A program made the position numbers and the translations under genes. A stretch of 64,000 nt of DNA from Phaeobacter sp. 11ANDIMAR09 (lineage in GTDB: Bacteria > Pseudomonadota > Alphaproteobacteria > Rhodobacterales > Rhodobacteraceae): the NCBI RefSeq assembly GCF_001294455.1, contig NZ_LIKT01000003.1, positions 62,001-126,000 of the forward strand, written 5' to 3'. This document shows, piece after piece, positions 17,916-27,229 of this stretch; within the stretch, counting starts at the first letter, position 1, and each line of letters starts with the position of its first letter. The notes under the pieces are model-generated. The model saw only the letters and a list, made by a program, of their open reading frames with translations, was not told the origin of the DNA and searched no databases.

Positions 17916-18704
17916 TTAGTCAGAGAGATCGGAAAACAGATTGTCGCTTTCGACAAAATCCAACTTTTCCCGCTCTACTGTGCCTTCGTTGATATCCCGC
18001 ACTTCTGCAGTGCCATCGCCGTAGCCGATGATGACGGTGTCACAGATATCAATGAACAAGCCGTTTTCAACCACACCGGGGATCTGGTTGATCACCAGCG
18101 CCAGTTGCCGTGCATTGCCAATCCGGTTCAAGTGCAGGTCGAGAATATGGTTCCCCTCATCGGTCACAAAGGCCCGGTCCCCATTCATCCGCAAGGTCGC
18201 GGAACGCCCCAGAACATCCATGGAAACAAGGGTTTCCTCAATCAGCGCCTGGCTGGTTTGCCAGCCAAAGGGAATGACCTCCACCGGCAGGGGAAACGCC
18301 CCCAGGGTTTCGACCTCTTTTCCGGCATCTGCGATCACTACCATTTGATCAGAGGCGGTGGCGACGATCTTTTCCTGCAACAGCGCCCCGCCGCCACCCT
18401 TAATCAGGTTGAGATCATTGTCGAACTCATCCGCGCCATCAATGGTCAGGTCCAACCATTTGGCCGCATCCAGTGACGTCACCGGAATACCAACCTCCCG
18501 CGCCAGCTCTGCCGTGCGGGTCGAGGTGGGCACGGCGGTGAACTTCAGCCCCTCTTCGCGCACCATCTCGCCAAGGCAGCGCACCAGCCAGGCCGCGGTT
18601 GATCCCGTGCCAAGCCCAACCCGCATACCGTCTTCCACCAGCCCCGCCGCCTGTTTGGCCGCGACAAACTTTGCCTTGTCGATGGGGGACAGATCTCCGG
18701 TCAT
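17916..18704 (-). CDS. rpiA: Ribose-5-phosphate isomerase A
   Basis: A 262-residue enzyme interconverting ribose 5-phosphate and ribulose 5-phosphate. Family motifs are present in order: GLGTGSTAAWLVRCLGE, TIDGADEFDNDLNLIKGGGG and a metal/phosphate-contact ALLQEKIVA stretch. It is first in a minus-strand run with gor, linking the pentose phosphate pathway and NADPH-dependent glutathione reduction. It is divergent from the GST gene. Confidence 0.95.
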   Translation of the reverse strand: MTGDLSPIDKAKFVAAKQAAGLVEDGMRVGLGTGSTAAWLVRCLGEMVREEGLKFTAVPTSTRTAELAREVGIPVTSLDAAKWLDLTIDGADEFDNDLNLIKGGGGALLQEKIVATASDQMVVIADAGKEVETLGAFPLPVEVIPFGWQTSQALIEETLVSMDVLGRSATLRMNGDRAFVTDEGNHILDLHLNRIGNARQLALVINQIPGVVENGLFIDICDTVIIGYGDGTAEVRDINEGTVEREKLDFVESDNLFSDLSD

Positions 18705-18826
18705 GGGCTTGGGCTCCGCAATAGGTCGTTGACAGCCTTATAAGCAATGCCCCGCCCAAGGGCGAGCAGCAAATCAGCGACATAGGCCCCGCAGGACCGC
18801 CCTCGCCCATAAACATGTCACTGAAA

Positions 18827-18850
18827 GGCGTGTTTCCTATTGGAAACGCC
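18827..18850. promoter_or_regulatory. Inverted repeat between rpiA and the GST gene
   Basis: GTTTCC (18832-18837), TATT, GGAAAC (18842-18847), with the second arm repeated as GGAAACG at 18851-18857. It lies about 50 bases before the GST start and may be an operator; no regulator is known. Confidence 0.3.
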
Positions 18851-18895
18851 GGAAACGGGCACTATTTGCAGTTCTGCGCCATTTAGAACGGTTCC

Positions 18896-19603
18896 ATGAC
18901 ACATAGCTATCGCCTTCACTACGCCCCCGACAACGCCTCGCTGGTGATCCGCCTGGCGCTGGAAGAGCTTGGCCTTTCATATGAGACCGCCCTGGTCGAC
19001 CGAAGAGCCGGGGCACAAAACACCAAAGCCTATCGCGCGATCAACCCAAATGGGCTGATTCCCGTATTGGAAACACCGGATGGCGCGATTTTTGAAACCG
19101 CCGCCATTCTGCTCTGGCTCGCGGACCGGCATGGGGCGCTGGCCCCGGCCCCGGACAGCCCCGAGCGTGCGGCCTTCCTGAAATGGCTGTTCTTTGCTTC
19201 CAATACCCTGCATGCGGATCTCAGGATCTGCTTCTACCCTCAAAAATACATCGGCTCGGACACCGCTGATCAGGCCGCCCTGAGCAAGGTGATCAAACAG
19301 CGCTTAACAGTGCACCTTGGCCACCTAAACGACCTAGCCGCCACAAGCCGCGCTTGGTTCGGTGCATCGCAACCCTCGGTTCTGGACTTCTATCTGGCCT
19401 GCATGATGCGCTGGATGGCGCTTTATCCGGCCCAGAGTGACCGCAGCTGGTTTAATCTCCGCCAATATCCCCACCTGTTCGCCCTGTTGCAGCGCCTGCA
19501 ATCTCGCCCCGCTGTTGTGGCCGCTCAAGCCGCCGAAGGTCTCGGCCCGACGCCTTTCACCCAGCCCAGTCCCGCAAATCCCCCAGAAGGATCAGCCACC
19601 TGA
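18896..19603 (+). CDS. Glutathione S-transferase family protein
   Basis: A 235-residue protein with an N-terminal thioredoxin-like domain (RLHYAPDNASLVIRLALEEL, then INPNGLIPVLETPDGAIFET, the cis-proline and glutathione-contact region) and an all-helical C-terminal domain. The N-terminal active residue would be Ser or Asn near NASLV. The substrate is unknown. Its stop overlaps the serine dehydratase start (TGATG), so the two are co-translated. Confidence 0.87.
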   Translation: MTHSYRLHYAPDNASLVIRLALEELGLSYETALVDRRAGAQNTKAYRAINPNGLIPVLETPDGAIFETAAILLWLADRHGALAPAPDSPERAAFLKWLFFASNTLHADLRICFYPQKYIGSDTADQAALSKVIKQRLTVHLGHLNDLAATSRAWFGASQPSVLDFYLACMMRWMALYPAQSDRSWFNLRQYPHLFALLQRLQSRPAVVAAQAAEGLGPTPFTQPSPANPPEGSAT

Positions 19604-20976
19604 TGTTCCTCTCCGTTTTTGACATGTTCAAAGTGGGCATTGGCCCCTCCTCCTCGCATACCATGGGCCCGATGGTGGCTGCTGCGCGCTTCCTCGACAT
19701 GATGCGCGCGTCACCGTTTGAATTCCACGGGCTGCGGGCCTCATTGCATGGCTCGCTGGCCTTTACCGGTGTGGGCCATGCCACCGACCGGGCCACCATT
19801 CTGGGTCTGGGCGGCTTTGTTGCTCACGACTATGATGATGGAAAGGCTGAGGCCTTTCTGGCCGATCTGGCCAAGACCCATAGCATGCAGCCCGAAGGCC
19901 TGCCCGCGCTGCACTTTGATCCCAAAGCAGATATGATCTTTGATTATGATCACGCGCTGGAGGGCCATGCCAACGGCATGGTTCTGATGGCCACCGATGC
20001 CCAGGGCGATGTGATCCTGCGGCAGGTGTTTTATTCCATCGGCGGTGGCTTTGTCGTTACCGAAGAGGAACTGGCCCAGGGCAAGGCTACCGATGAGGGC
20101 GATCCGGTGCCTTTCCCGTTCAAATCAGCCGCCGAAATGCTGACCATGGCCAAATCCAGCGGCAAAAGCATTGCCGAAATGAAACGCTCGAATGAGATCG
20201 CCCGGGGCTGTTCAGAGAGCCTGTCAAAGGGCACGGCCCGGCTCTGGCAAGTGATGAACGATTGCATCAATCGCGGGCTGGAGCGCGACGGTATCTTGCC
20301 CGGCGGTCTGAATGTACGCCGCCGCGCCAAGGGCATCCATGATGCCCTGCAGGCCGAGCGTGGCATGAACCTGACCGCGCCCCATACCATCAATGACTGG
20401 ATGAGCGTCTATGCCATGGCGGTGAACGAGGAAAACGCCGCCGGAGGTCAGGTGGTGACCGCCCCCACCAATGGTGCTGCCGGGACGATGCCTGCGGTGA
20501 TCCGCTACTATCTTGACCATGTGCCCGGCGCCTCGGAAAGCCATGTCGAGGACTTCCTGCTCACCGCTGCCGCCATTGCCGGTCTGGTCAAATACAATGC
20601 CTCCATTTCCGGCGCCGAGGCCGGCTGTCAGGCAGAGGTGGGTTCGGCTTCTGCCATGTCCGCCGCGGGTCTCTGCGCGGTCATGGGCGGCACCCCCGAA
20701 CAGGTGGAAAACGCCGCCGAGATCGCGCTGGAACATCACCTTGGCATGACCTGCGATCCTGTCAAAGGCCTGGTGCAGGTGCCCTGTATCGAGCGAAACG
20801 GTCTGGCAGCGATCAAAGCGGTCTCGGCAGCCTCGCTGGCGCTGCGCGGTGACGGGCAGCATTTTGTGCCACTGGATGCTTGTATTGAAACCATGCGCCA
20901 GACTGGTGCCGATATGCATGACAAATACAAAGAGACCTCGCTGGGAGGTTTGGCTGTCAATGTCCCCAATTGCTAA
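19603..20976 (+). CDS. sdaA: L-serine ammonia-lyase (iron-sulfur type)
   Basis: A 457-residue single-chain L-serine dehydratase that deaminates serine to pyruvate using a [4Fe-4S] cluster. The alpha/beta domains are fused: KVGIGPSSSHTMGPMVAAAR at the N-terminus, then APTNGAAGTMPAVIRYYLDH and the cysteine-bearing EAGCQAEVGSASAMSAAG and MTCDPVKGLVQVPCIERN. Length is normal. It follows the GST gene with overlapping stop and start. Confidence 0.94.
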   Translation: MFLSVFDMFKVGIGPSSSHTMGPMVAAARFLDMMRASPFEFHGLRASLHGSLAFTGVGHATDRATILGLGGFVAHDYDDGKAEAFLADLAKTHSMQPEGLPALHFDPKADMIFDYDHALEGHANGMVLMATDAQGDVILRQVFYSIGGGFVVTEEELAQGKATDEGDPVPFPFKSAAEMLTMAKSSGKSIAEMKRSNEIARGCSESLSKGTARLWQVMNDCINRGLERDGILPGGLNVRRRAKGIHDALQAERGMNLTAPHTINDWMSVYAMAVNEENAAGGQVVTAPTNGAAGTMPAVIRYYLDHVPGASESHVEDFLLTAAAIAGLVKYNASISGAEAGCQAEVGSASAMSAAGLCAVMGGTPEQVENAAEIALEHHLGMTCDPVKGLVQVPCIERNGLAAIKAVSAASLALRGDGQHFVPLDACIETMRQTGADMHDKYKETSLGGLAVNVPNC

Positions 20977-21025
20977 GGCGCGTTAACGCGGGGACAGAAA
21001 GGCAACCACAGCTTGCACCTTTTGA

Positions 21026-21046
21026 GCGCCACGCCTAGCGTGGCGC
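21026..21046 (+). promoter_or_regulatory. Hairpin directly before the EamA start codon
   Basis: GCGCCACGC (21026-21034), CTA, GCGTGGCGC (21038-21046): a perfect 9-bp stem ending one base before ATG 21048. It leaves no room for a free Shine-Dalgarno sequence and has no T-tract, so it could be a translational block or mark a misplaced start. Confidence 0.4.
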
Positions 21047-21047
21047 C

Positions 21048-21965
21048 ATGACACAAAGCACCTCTCATGACCGGCCCCTGCTTGGCATCTCTCTGATGCT
21101 GGGTTTTTGCATTCTGATCCCGCTGGGCGACGCTATCGCCAAGCTTCTGGCCAGCCATGTCCCAGTTGGGCAGATCGTGCTGGTGCGCTTTGCCGCCCAG
21201 GCGCTGATTCTGGTGCCTGTGTCCTGGATGCTGGGTCAAAGCCTGCGCATTCCGCGCCACCTACTGCCGCCTGTCCTGCTGCGCACCATCCTGCAAATGG
21301 CCGGGATCACCGCCATGTTCAACGCCCTGCGCTATCTGCCCCTGGCAGATGCTGTTGCCATTGCCTTTGTGATGCCCTTCATCATGCTGATCCTGGGCAA
21401 GTACTTTCTGGGCGAGTCCGTCGGCTGGCATCGGTTGGGCGCCTGCATCATTGGCTTTCTGGGCACTCTATTGGTCATCCAACCCAGCTTTGCTGTGGTT
21501 GGGCTTAACGCGCTGTGGCCTCTGGCCGTGGCCTTTATCTTTGCCTTTTTTATGCTGGTCACCCGCAAGATCGCCAAACATACCCAGCCGATCCCGTTGC
21601 AGGCCGTCTCTGGCCTCATTGCATCGGGGCTGATGCTGCCCCTGTTTTGGCTGGGGGACATGGCTGGGATCAAGGATCTCAGCGCAGCCCTGCCCCCCCA
21701 GAATGTCTGGGGATTGTTGGCCGCAGCCGGAGTCGTTGGCACGCTGGCACATCTGATGATGACCTGGAGCTTGCGCTATGCGCCGGCATCGACGCTGGCA
21801 AGCATGCAATACCTGGAAATTCCTATTGCCACTCTGGTTGGCTGGATGGTTTTCAACGAGCTGCCAAACACCCTGGCCAGCCTGGGGATTTGCCTCACGG
21901 TCGCCGCCGGGCTTTATGCGATCCTGCGCGAACGCCGCGCCGCCGCCCAAGCAGCCCCAGCGTAA
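21048..21965 (+). CDS. EamA/DMT-family transporter
   Basis: A 305-residue inner-membrane protein with about ten helices in two EamA repeats; repeat 1 shows LGDAIAKLLASHVPVGQIVL and YLPLADAVAIAFVMPFIMLI, and repeat 2 shows SLRYAPASTLASMQYLEIPI. Relatives export amino acids or metabolites. The start is doubtful: ATG 21048 has no ribosome site and abuts a hairpin. The stop lies 5 bases from the convergent thiN stop. Confidence 0.85.
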   Translation: MTQSTSHDRPLLGISLMLGFCILIPLGDAIAKLLASHVPVGQIVLVRFAAQALILVPVSWMLGQSLRIPRHLLPPVLLRTILQMAGITAMFNALRYLPLADAVAIAFVMPFIMLILGKYFLGESVGWHRLGACIIGFLGTLLVIQPSFAVVGLNALWPLAVAFIFAFFMLVTRKIAKHTQPIPLQAVSGLIASGLMLPLFWLGDMAGIKDLSAALPPQNVWGLLAAAGVVGTLAHLMMTWSLRYAPASTLASMQYLEIPIATLVGWMVFNELPNTLASLGICLTVAAGLYAILRERRAAAQAAPA

Positions 21966-21970
21966 TCCCG

Positions 21971-22630
21971 CTAGTCCTGCAAGGCTTGCAGGACTGCCGG
22001 CAGGTGATAGCGCGGCACCATTGCCAACAGCCCCGGCCCGTCCACGCAGATTGAGACCGGGCCCAGCGCCCGGTTGGAGGTGCCGATTTGCCCGCCCGGT
22101 TCCATCACCAGCCCCTCCAATTGCCACTGCAACCCGGTGGAGTGAGCCCTCACTCTGCGCATCGGAAACAAGGAAACGGTCTCCTGCGCTGCAAGTGGCA
22201 GGGTGACCTGCTGTGGCAGGTGAAAGATCACCTCCTGCTCGCCCAGCACGATACAAGGGGGGCCGATATCCTGCACCAAGGTATTGAGCACAGCCAATTG
22301 GTGATCGACCCGCCCGCCCAGAAACCCCACCGCAATCACCACAGGTGCCCGGATCGAGCGCAGAGCCTTTTCGAAATCGGTGCTGTCCTGTTCCGATACC
22401 CGAAACTGGCGTTCTGGCGGGATCTGCGCCATAATCTGCGGAGAAATTGAGTCAAAGTCTCCGATCACAGCCTTTGGCAGGTGATTCTGTGCAAGGGCAT
22501 GGGCTGCCCCCCCATCCGCAGCGACCAGACAATCTGTCATGGACAACGCCCACTGCAGGTCATCTTTGCACAGGTCCCCGCCACCAACCAGCGTGACTGG
22601 CTCCATTTCATCTACAATAAGCTTGTTCAT
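21971..22630 (-). CDS. Thiamine pyrophosphokinase
   Basis: A 219-residue enzyme that transfers pyrophosphate from ATP to thiamine. Motifs: ADGGAAHALAQNHLPKAVIG, GDFDSISPQ, the STDFEKAL segment and GFLGGRVDHQLAVLNTL. All are diagnostic for the family. The frame extends upstream to 22675 but MNKLIVDEMEP at 22630 is the natural start. It converges on the EamA gene with a 5-base gap. Confidence 0.88.
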   Translation of the reverse strand: MNKLIVDEMEPVTLVGGGDLCKDDLQWALSMTDCLVAADGGAAHALAQNHLPKAVIGDFDSISPQIMAQIPPERQFRVSEQDSTDFEKALRSIRAPVVIAVGFLGGRVDHQLAVLNTLVQDIGPPCIVLGEQEVIFHLPQQVTLPLAAQETVSLFPMRRVRAHSTGLQWQLEGLVMEPGGQIGTSNRALGPVSICVDGPGLLAMVPRYHLPAVLQALQD

Positions 22631-22769
22631 GCCGAGATTATTCGCAGATCTAGAAACCGGCCACAATCTAAACACAAAATGATACGATCAATTGCACGGA
22701 TTCGAGCAGAATTTGACGAGCTAGCCCATATTGTAAATTGCAATTACTTTGGTGAGGACGAGCAAACCG

Positions 22770-25094
22770 ATGGTACATAACAACAAAGTTCTGACGGTTT
22801 CCTATGGAACCTTTTCCTGCACGCTTGAGGGATTTGAAGATTCCTTTGGCACGATGAAGGCCATTGCCGAGTATTTCCGGGATCTGGCGTCAGATGACCG
22901 CTATTTTGGCGCAGAGCCGCCCCAGCCAGATGCCGATATGCTGGCCCGCATTGCCCAGCGCGAGGTTGCCCGTCAGGTCGAAGCCCGCACCAGCAGCGAA
23001 GGTATCCATCTGCGCACCTCTGCCCCGGAAGATGCAACAGCGCCGTCTGTCTCTTCAGCCACGGACCGCGCGGCCACAGCGGCCCCCGCAACCGCACCAG
23101 CACCCGCAGTGATCGAGGCCGAGGCTCCCGCAGAAGAGAAACCCGAAGACAATCCCCAGCTGCAGCAGCTGTCTGAGGACACAACAGAGGTAGATCCCAG
23201 CGAGGTTGAGCTGTTTGACCACCCGGCGGAACGGCCCGAACCAGCAGGCCTCGACAAGCCACAGGAGCCTGTCGGCGAGGAAGCGGAACAAGAGGACGAG
23301 TCCATCGCCGCAAACCCTGCCGCGACAGTTGATCTGGACACCATTGCTGCCATTTCCGCAGCCGTCTCCAAAGTGCCGGTTGCTGAGCACACAGCGGCTG
23401 ATGACAGCGATGCTGTCAATGTAGAGTTCTTTGAAGCAGAGGAGGCCGAAGCCTCTCTGATTGCCGACCGCGGCACAGACAGCACACCAGCCGCCGACAG
23501 TATTGCTGCCAAACTGCAACGCATTCGCGCTGTGGTGTCGCAGACGTCGGAAGAGGAATTCTCCGAGGACCAACACGCCGAAGCCTTTGTCGAATCCGCC
23601 CGCGCCGAAATGGTACAGGAGGACGACCTTGATGGCCTCTCTGTGGATATGGAAGTGGATGCCGAGGACGATGAAATCTCGCGCGTACTGGATCGTCTTG
23701 ACCTGACCGCAGATCTGGCCGTTGCAGAGCCCGAGGCGCAGGAGGACATCGCAGCCGAAGGTGGAGACGACCAAGACGCCGCCTCCAGCGATTCGCTGAT
23801 TTCCTCGATCCTGCAAGTGCCTGGCACGCAGCAGGAAGAGGCCGACACTGTCGCTGATGCCTCCGCGGTTGCGGTGGAAGACACAGAGGAGGCGCATGCC
23901 CGCCCCAGACGTGGAATTCGCCTGAGCCGCCGCAACAAACCGGCCGCCGCCGAACCTGCGATCACAGAGCCGACTGCTCAATCTCCCGTAGCGGCACGCC
24001 AGGCTCCGGTAGATGACGCTCCTGATGAGCAGGACAAGATCGCGGCCGAAGACACCCCCCCTGCTCCGGAGACCACAGGTACCGCTCAGCCATTGCGCGC
24101 CCGTATCATCAAGATGAAACGGGAAGATCTGGCAAAGGCCATGGCCTCCGGAACTTTGGAAGAGGTTACCGAAGACGACAGCGCACAAGAAAATGCAGAG
24201 GATAACGTCTTTTCCGCCGACAGTTCGCTGAACGCGGAAGAAGAGGCCGAGCTGCTGCGTGAATTGGCAGAAGTTGAAGCTGAGCTTTTGGCCAGCAATC
24301 AAACAAAAACAGAGGCGCAGCCCGCCACTTCGTCCCCCGCCGAGGACAGCGCCGCGCAAGATGCCCCTACGTCTTCCGAAGTCAAGCCGCCCCCCAGCGC
24401 GGCGCAGGCGGTGTCTTCTCCCGATAGCGACGTGACACGGCTGATGGAGGCTGCGGAAAGCAAGCTTGGCGACCCCGACAATGCCACCTCTCGCGAGACC
24501 TACAGTCATCTGCGCGCGGCCGTTGCAGCGGCCGAGGCGGACCGCTCAGCCGGGGATAACAGCGCCCAGGCCGATGAGGCCGAACCCTACCGCGAAGATC
24601 TGGCCAATGTGGTACGCCCCCGTCGCCCAGGCGCGGATGGTGCCGCCAAGGGGCAGCGCCCGCGTGGCAAGGGCAGCCGCCCTGCACCTTTGAAGCTGGT
24701 CGCCGAGCAACGTATCGACCCGCAGCCCGCCGCTCCGGAAAAACCCGTGCGTCCGCGCCGCATTGCGCGCCCCACGGAAGAAACCTCTCCGGCCCAGACC
24801 CAGGCCGTGGGCAGCTTTACGGATTATGTTCAGGATGTGGGGGCTGCAGAATTGCACGAGCTGCTGGAGGCTGCCGCCTCCTACCTCAGCTTTGTCGAAG
24901 AGCGGGATCATTTCTCGCGTCCTCAGTTGATGAACAAGGTGCGCAGCGTCGGGCATGATGACTTCAACCGCGAAAACGGGTTGCGCTCCATTGGCCAGCT
25001 GCTGCGCGAGGGCAAGATCGAGCGCTCGGAAAATGGCCATTTTTCGGCCACAGACGACATCGGCTTTCGTCCCCGCAAACGCGCTGCGGGCTAA
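22770..25094 (+). CDS. Long acidic protein with conserved ends, function unknown
   Basis: A 774-residue protein. The first 70 residues (VLTVSYGTFSCTLEGFEDSF and TMKAIAEYFRDLASDDRYFG) and the last 95 (DYVQDVGAAELHELLEAAAS, then FSRPQLMNKVRSVG and GQLLREGKIERSENGHF) look folded. Between them lie about 600 residues of Asp/Glu/Ala/Ser-rich, low-complexity sequence with repeated ISRVLDRLDL and SILQ-like islands, probably disordered. No signal peptide or membrane helix is seen. GAGGACG precedes the ATG. Relatives exist in roseobacters under uninformative names; I assign no function. A strong terminator follows. Confidence 0.75.
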   Translation: MVHNNKVLTVSYGTFSCTLEGFEDSFGTMKAIAEYFRDLASDDRYFGAEPPQPDADMLARIAQREVARQVEARTSSEGIHLRTSAPEDATAPSVSSATDRAATAAPATAPAPAVIEAEAPAEEKPEDNPQLQQLSEDTTEVDPSEVELFDHPAERPEPAGLDKPQEPVGEEAEQEDESIAANPAATVDLDTIAAISAAVSKVPVAEHTAADDSDAVNVEFFEAEEAEASLIADRGTDSTPAADSIAAKLQRIRAVVSQTSEEEFSEDQHAEAFVESARAEMVQEDDLDGLSVDMEVDAEDDEISRVLDRLDLTADLAVAEPEAQEDIAAEGGDDQDAASSDSLISSILQVPGTQQEEADTVADASAVAVEDTEEAHARPRRGIRLSRRNKPAAAEPAITEPTAQSPVAARQAPVDDAPDEQDKIAAEDTPPAPETTGTAQPLRARIIKMKREDLAKAMASGTLEEVTEDDSAQENAEDNVFSADSSLNAEEEAELLRELAEVEAELLASNQTKTEAQPATSSPAEDSAAQDAPTSSEVKPPPSAAQAVSSPDSDVTRLMEAAESKLGDPDNATSRETYSHLRAAVAAAEADRSAGDNSAQADEAEPYREDLANVVRPRRPGADGAAKGQRPRGKGSRPAPLKLVAEQRIDPQPAAPEKPVRPRRIARPTEETSPAQTQAVGSFTDYVQDVGAAELHELLEAAASYLSFVEERDHFSRPQLMNKVRSVGHDDFNRENGLRSIGQLLREGKIERSENGHFSATDDIGFRPRKRAAG

Positions 25095-25142
25095 GCCCAG
25101 CCAGTGCTTCCGGGTCACAGAGGTCGCAGAGGCCACAGCCAA

Positions 25143-25188
25143 AAAACAAAAGCCCGACAGGAGAACATTCCTGTCGGGCTTTTGTTTT
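25143..25188. terminator. Bidirectional intrinsic terminator
   Basis: A perfect 20-bp stem (25143-25162 with 25169-25188) and a six-base loop, flanked by A and T tracts, between two converging genes. It should stop transcription in both directions. Confidence 0.92.
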
Positions 25189-25208
25189 GGATCTAACGAC
25201 CTGCAGCT

Positions 25209-25442
25209 TTATTCTTCGGCATCCGGGTCTTCTTTGCCAACACCGCGAAAGACAAACTTGAAGGGCAGAACCCAAAGCACCCCCAAAACGGCGTAGACCA
25301 AAAGCTCTACCAGGATCGAAGGGCGCTCAAACCAGCTTACCACATTCACCGCGACACCAATATAAAGCGGCATGCCGATCAACAGGATCACCAGCGCCCA
25401 ACGGCGGCGCGCCTTGTAGCTCAGGCCGGGCTTATCCGACAT
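25209..25442 (-). CDS. DUF2842 small membrane protein
   Basis: A 77-residue protein with two membrane helices (ALVILLIGMPLYIGVAVNVV and LVELLVYAVLGVLWVLPFKF) after the conserved LSYKARRRW opening and ending in an acidic tail. This matches the alphaproteobacterial DUF2842 family; the function is unknown. Its ATG overlaps the purA stop (ATGA), a conserved arrangement in this group. Confidence 0.88.
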   Translation of the reverse strand: MSDKPGLSYKARRRWALVILLIGMPLYIGVAVNVVSWFERPSILVELLVYAVLGVLWVLPFKFVFRGVGKEDPDAEE

Positions 25443-26755
25443 CAGTCAGCAAAGGGGTCGGTCACCAGAATGGTGTCGTCCCGCTCCGGGCTGGTGGAAA
25501 GCAATGCCACGGGGCATTCGATCAGCTCTTCCACACGTTTCACATATTTGATGGCATTGGCAGGCAGATCGTTCCAGCTGCGCGCGCCCTCAGTTGATTC
25601 ACTCCAGCCAGGCATTTCTTCATAGATCGGAGTGCAGCGAGCCTGCTGATCGGCGGCGGTCGGCAGATAGTCCAGACGCTCGCCGTCCAATTCATAGCCG
25701 GTACAGATCTTCAGGGTTTCAAAGCCATCCAGCACGTCCAGTTTGGTCAGGGAAATGCCGGTGATGCCGGAGGTAGCGCAGGTCTGGCGTACCAGGCAGG
25801 CATCAAACCAGCCACAGCGGCGCTGACGACCAGTGGTGGTGCCAAACTCATGGCCACGGGTGCCCAGACGGTCGCCATCGGCGTCAGGCTTGCCATCCGC
25901 ATCCAGCAGTTCGGTTGGGAAGGGGCCTTCGCCAACGCGGGTGGTATAGGCTTTGACGATCCCCAGCACATAATCAATGGAGCCCGGCCCAATACCCACA
26001 CCGGTGGCAGCCTGGCCGGCAATCACATTCGACGAGGTGACAAAGGGATAGGTGCCAAAGTCGATATCCAGCAACGCGCCCTGAGCGCCTTCAAACAGGA
26101 TCCGTTTGCCGGCTTTGCGCTTTTCATTCAGCACTTTCCAAACCGGCGCGGCATATTTCAGAATCGCAGGGGCGATCTCACGCAGCTGTGCAATCAGCGC
26201 ATCCCGATCGACAGGCTCAAAGCCCAGACCTTTGCGCAGCGGGTCATGGTGCTGCAGTGCCCGGTCGACGCGCGCCTCAAGCGTGGCCTCATCCGCCAGA
26301 TCAGCAACCCGGATGGCGCGGCGGCCAACCTTGTCTTCATAGGCGGGGCCAATGCCGCGACCGGTGGTGCCGATCTTGGTGCCCTTGGAGGCGGCCTCTT
26401 CGCGGGCGCGGTCCAATTCGCCATGAATCGGCAGGATCAGCGGCGTGTTTTCCGCGATCATCAGGGTCTCAGGGCTGATATCAACGCCCTGAGCCTGCAC
26501 GGTTTCGATCTCTTTCAGCAGGTGCCATGGGTCCAGAACCACACCATTGCCGATCACGCTCAGCTTGCCACCGCGCACAACGCCCGACGGCAGCGCGTGC
26601 AGCTTGTAGACTTTGCTGTCAATGACCAGCGTATGGCCGGCATTGTGACCGCCCTGAAAACGCGCAATCACATCGGCGCGTTCGCTGAGCCAGTCAACGA
26701 TCTTGCCTTTTCCTTCATCGCCCCACTGGGCGCCGACTACCACGACATTGGCCAT
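25442..26755 (-). CDS. purA: Adenylosuccinate synthase
   Basis: A 437-residue GTP-dependent enzyme that joins IMP and aspartate in AMP synthesis. It shows [74 protein letters not shown] and [20 protein letters not shown] in order. Length is normal. It is translationally coupled to DUF2842. Confidence 0.97.
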   Translation of the reverse strand: MANVVVVGAQWGDEGKGKIVDWLSERADVIARFQGGHNAGHTLVIDSKVYKLHALPSGVVRGGKLSVIGNGVVLDPWHLLKEIETVQAQGVDISPETLMIAENTPLILPIHGELDRAREEAASKGTKIGTTGRGIGPAYEDKVGRRAIRVADLADEATLEARVDRALQHHDPLRKGLGFEPVDRDALIAQLREIAPAILKYAAPVWKVLNEKRKAGKRILFEGAQGALLDIDFGTYPFVTSSNVIAGQAATGVGIGPGSIDYVLGIVKAYTTRVGEGPFPTELLDADGKPDADGDRLGTRGHEFGTTTGRQRRCGWFDACLVRQTCATSGITGISLTKLDVLDGFETLKICTGYELDGERLDYLPTAADQQARCTPIYEEMPGWSESTEGARSWNDLPANAIKYVKRVEELIECPVALLSTSPERDDTILVTDPFAD

Positions 26756-26896
26756 CTCAGGTCCTTTGTATGCTGGTTAGAATGTATGCTGGTGGAAACC
26801 AGAGCCCCGTATAGCGATGCCGCGCCCGCGAGGGAACCGCTAAATCGACGCAGAAGCGTTACATTCGAACAAGCCCCCGCCCAACAAGCGATCCAA

Positions 26897-27229
26897 TCAG
26901 CCTGCCAGGTGCACCGGGTCGCCATGTGGGGTGCTCAGATAGGCCTCTTCCCAGTCGCGGCGTACCAAAGCCACCTCCTGCGGGCTGGCATTTCCCGCCT
27001 CGGCGAGAATCGCCTCCAGCGTTTCAAGCCAGGCATCAAAGTAGTCAGCCCCACCATCCAGCTCACGGCTCAACCCATTGCGGCGCAGCGTCTGCGAGAA
27101 TCGCGCCACCCAGTCCGCCCAGCTAAAACGGCCCCCCTCGTTCAGAGAAACCGTGAGCGCAAAGACCTGAGCATGCCAGGGCTCCTGGAAAACCGGCTCG
27201 GGGGCGCTGAGATCAATACAGTCGCTCAT
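26897..27229 (-). CDS. Nitrile hydratase accessory/activator protein
   Basis: A 110-residue protein resembling the P14K/NthE-type activators of Co nitrile hydratases (FQEPWHAQVFALTVSLNEGG, FSWADWVARFSQTLRR, YFDAWLETLEAILAEAG). Such proteins form a complex with the alpha subunit and help cobalt insertion and cysteine oxidation. The start MSDCID at 27229 overlaps the beta-subunit stop as ATGA. It is third in the alpha-beta-accessory cassette. Confidence 0.85.
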   Translation of the reverse strand: MSDCIDLSAPEPVFQEPWHAQVFALTVSLNEGGRFSWADWVARFSQTLRRNGLSRELDGGADYFDAWLETLEAILAEAGNASPQEVALVRRDWEEAYLSTPHGDPVHLAG

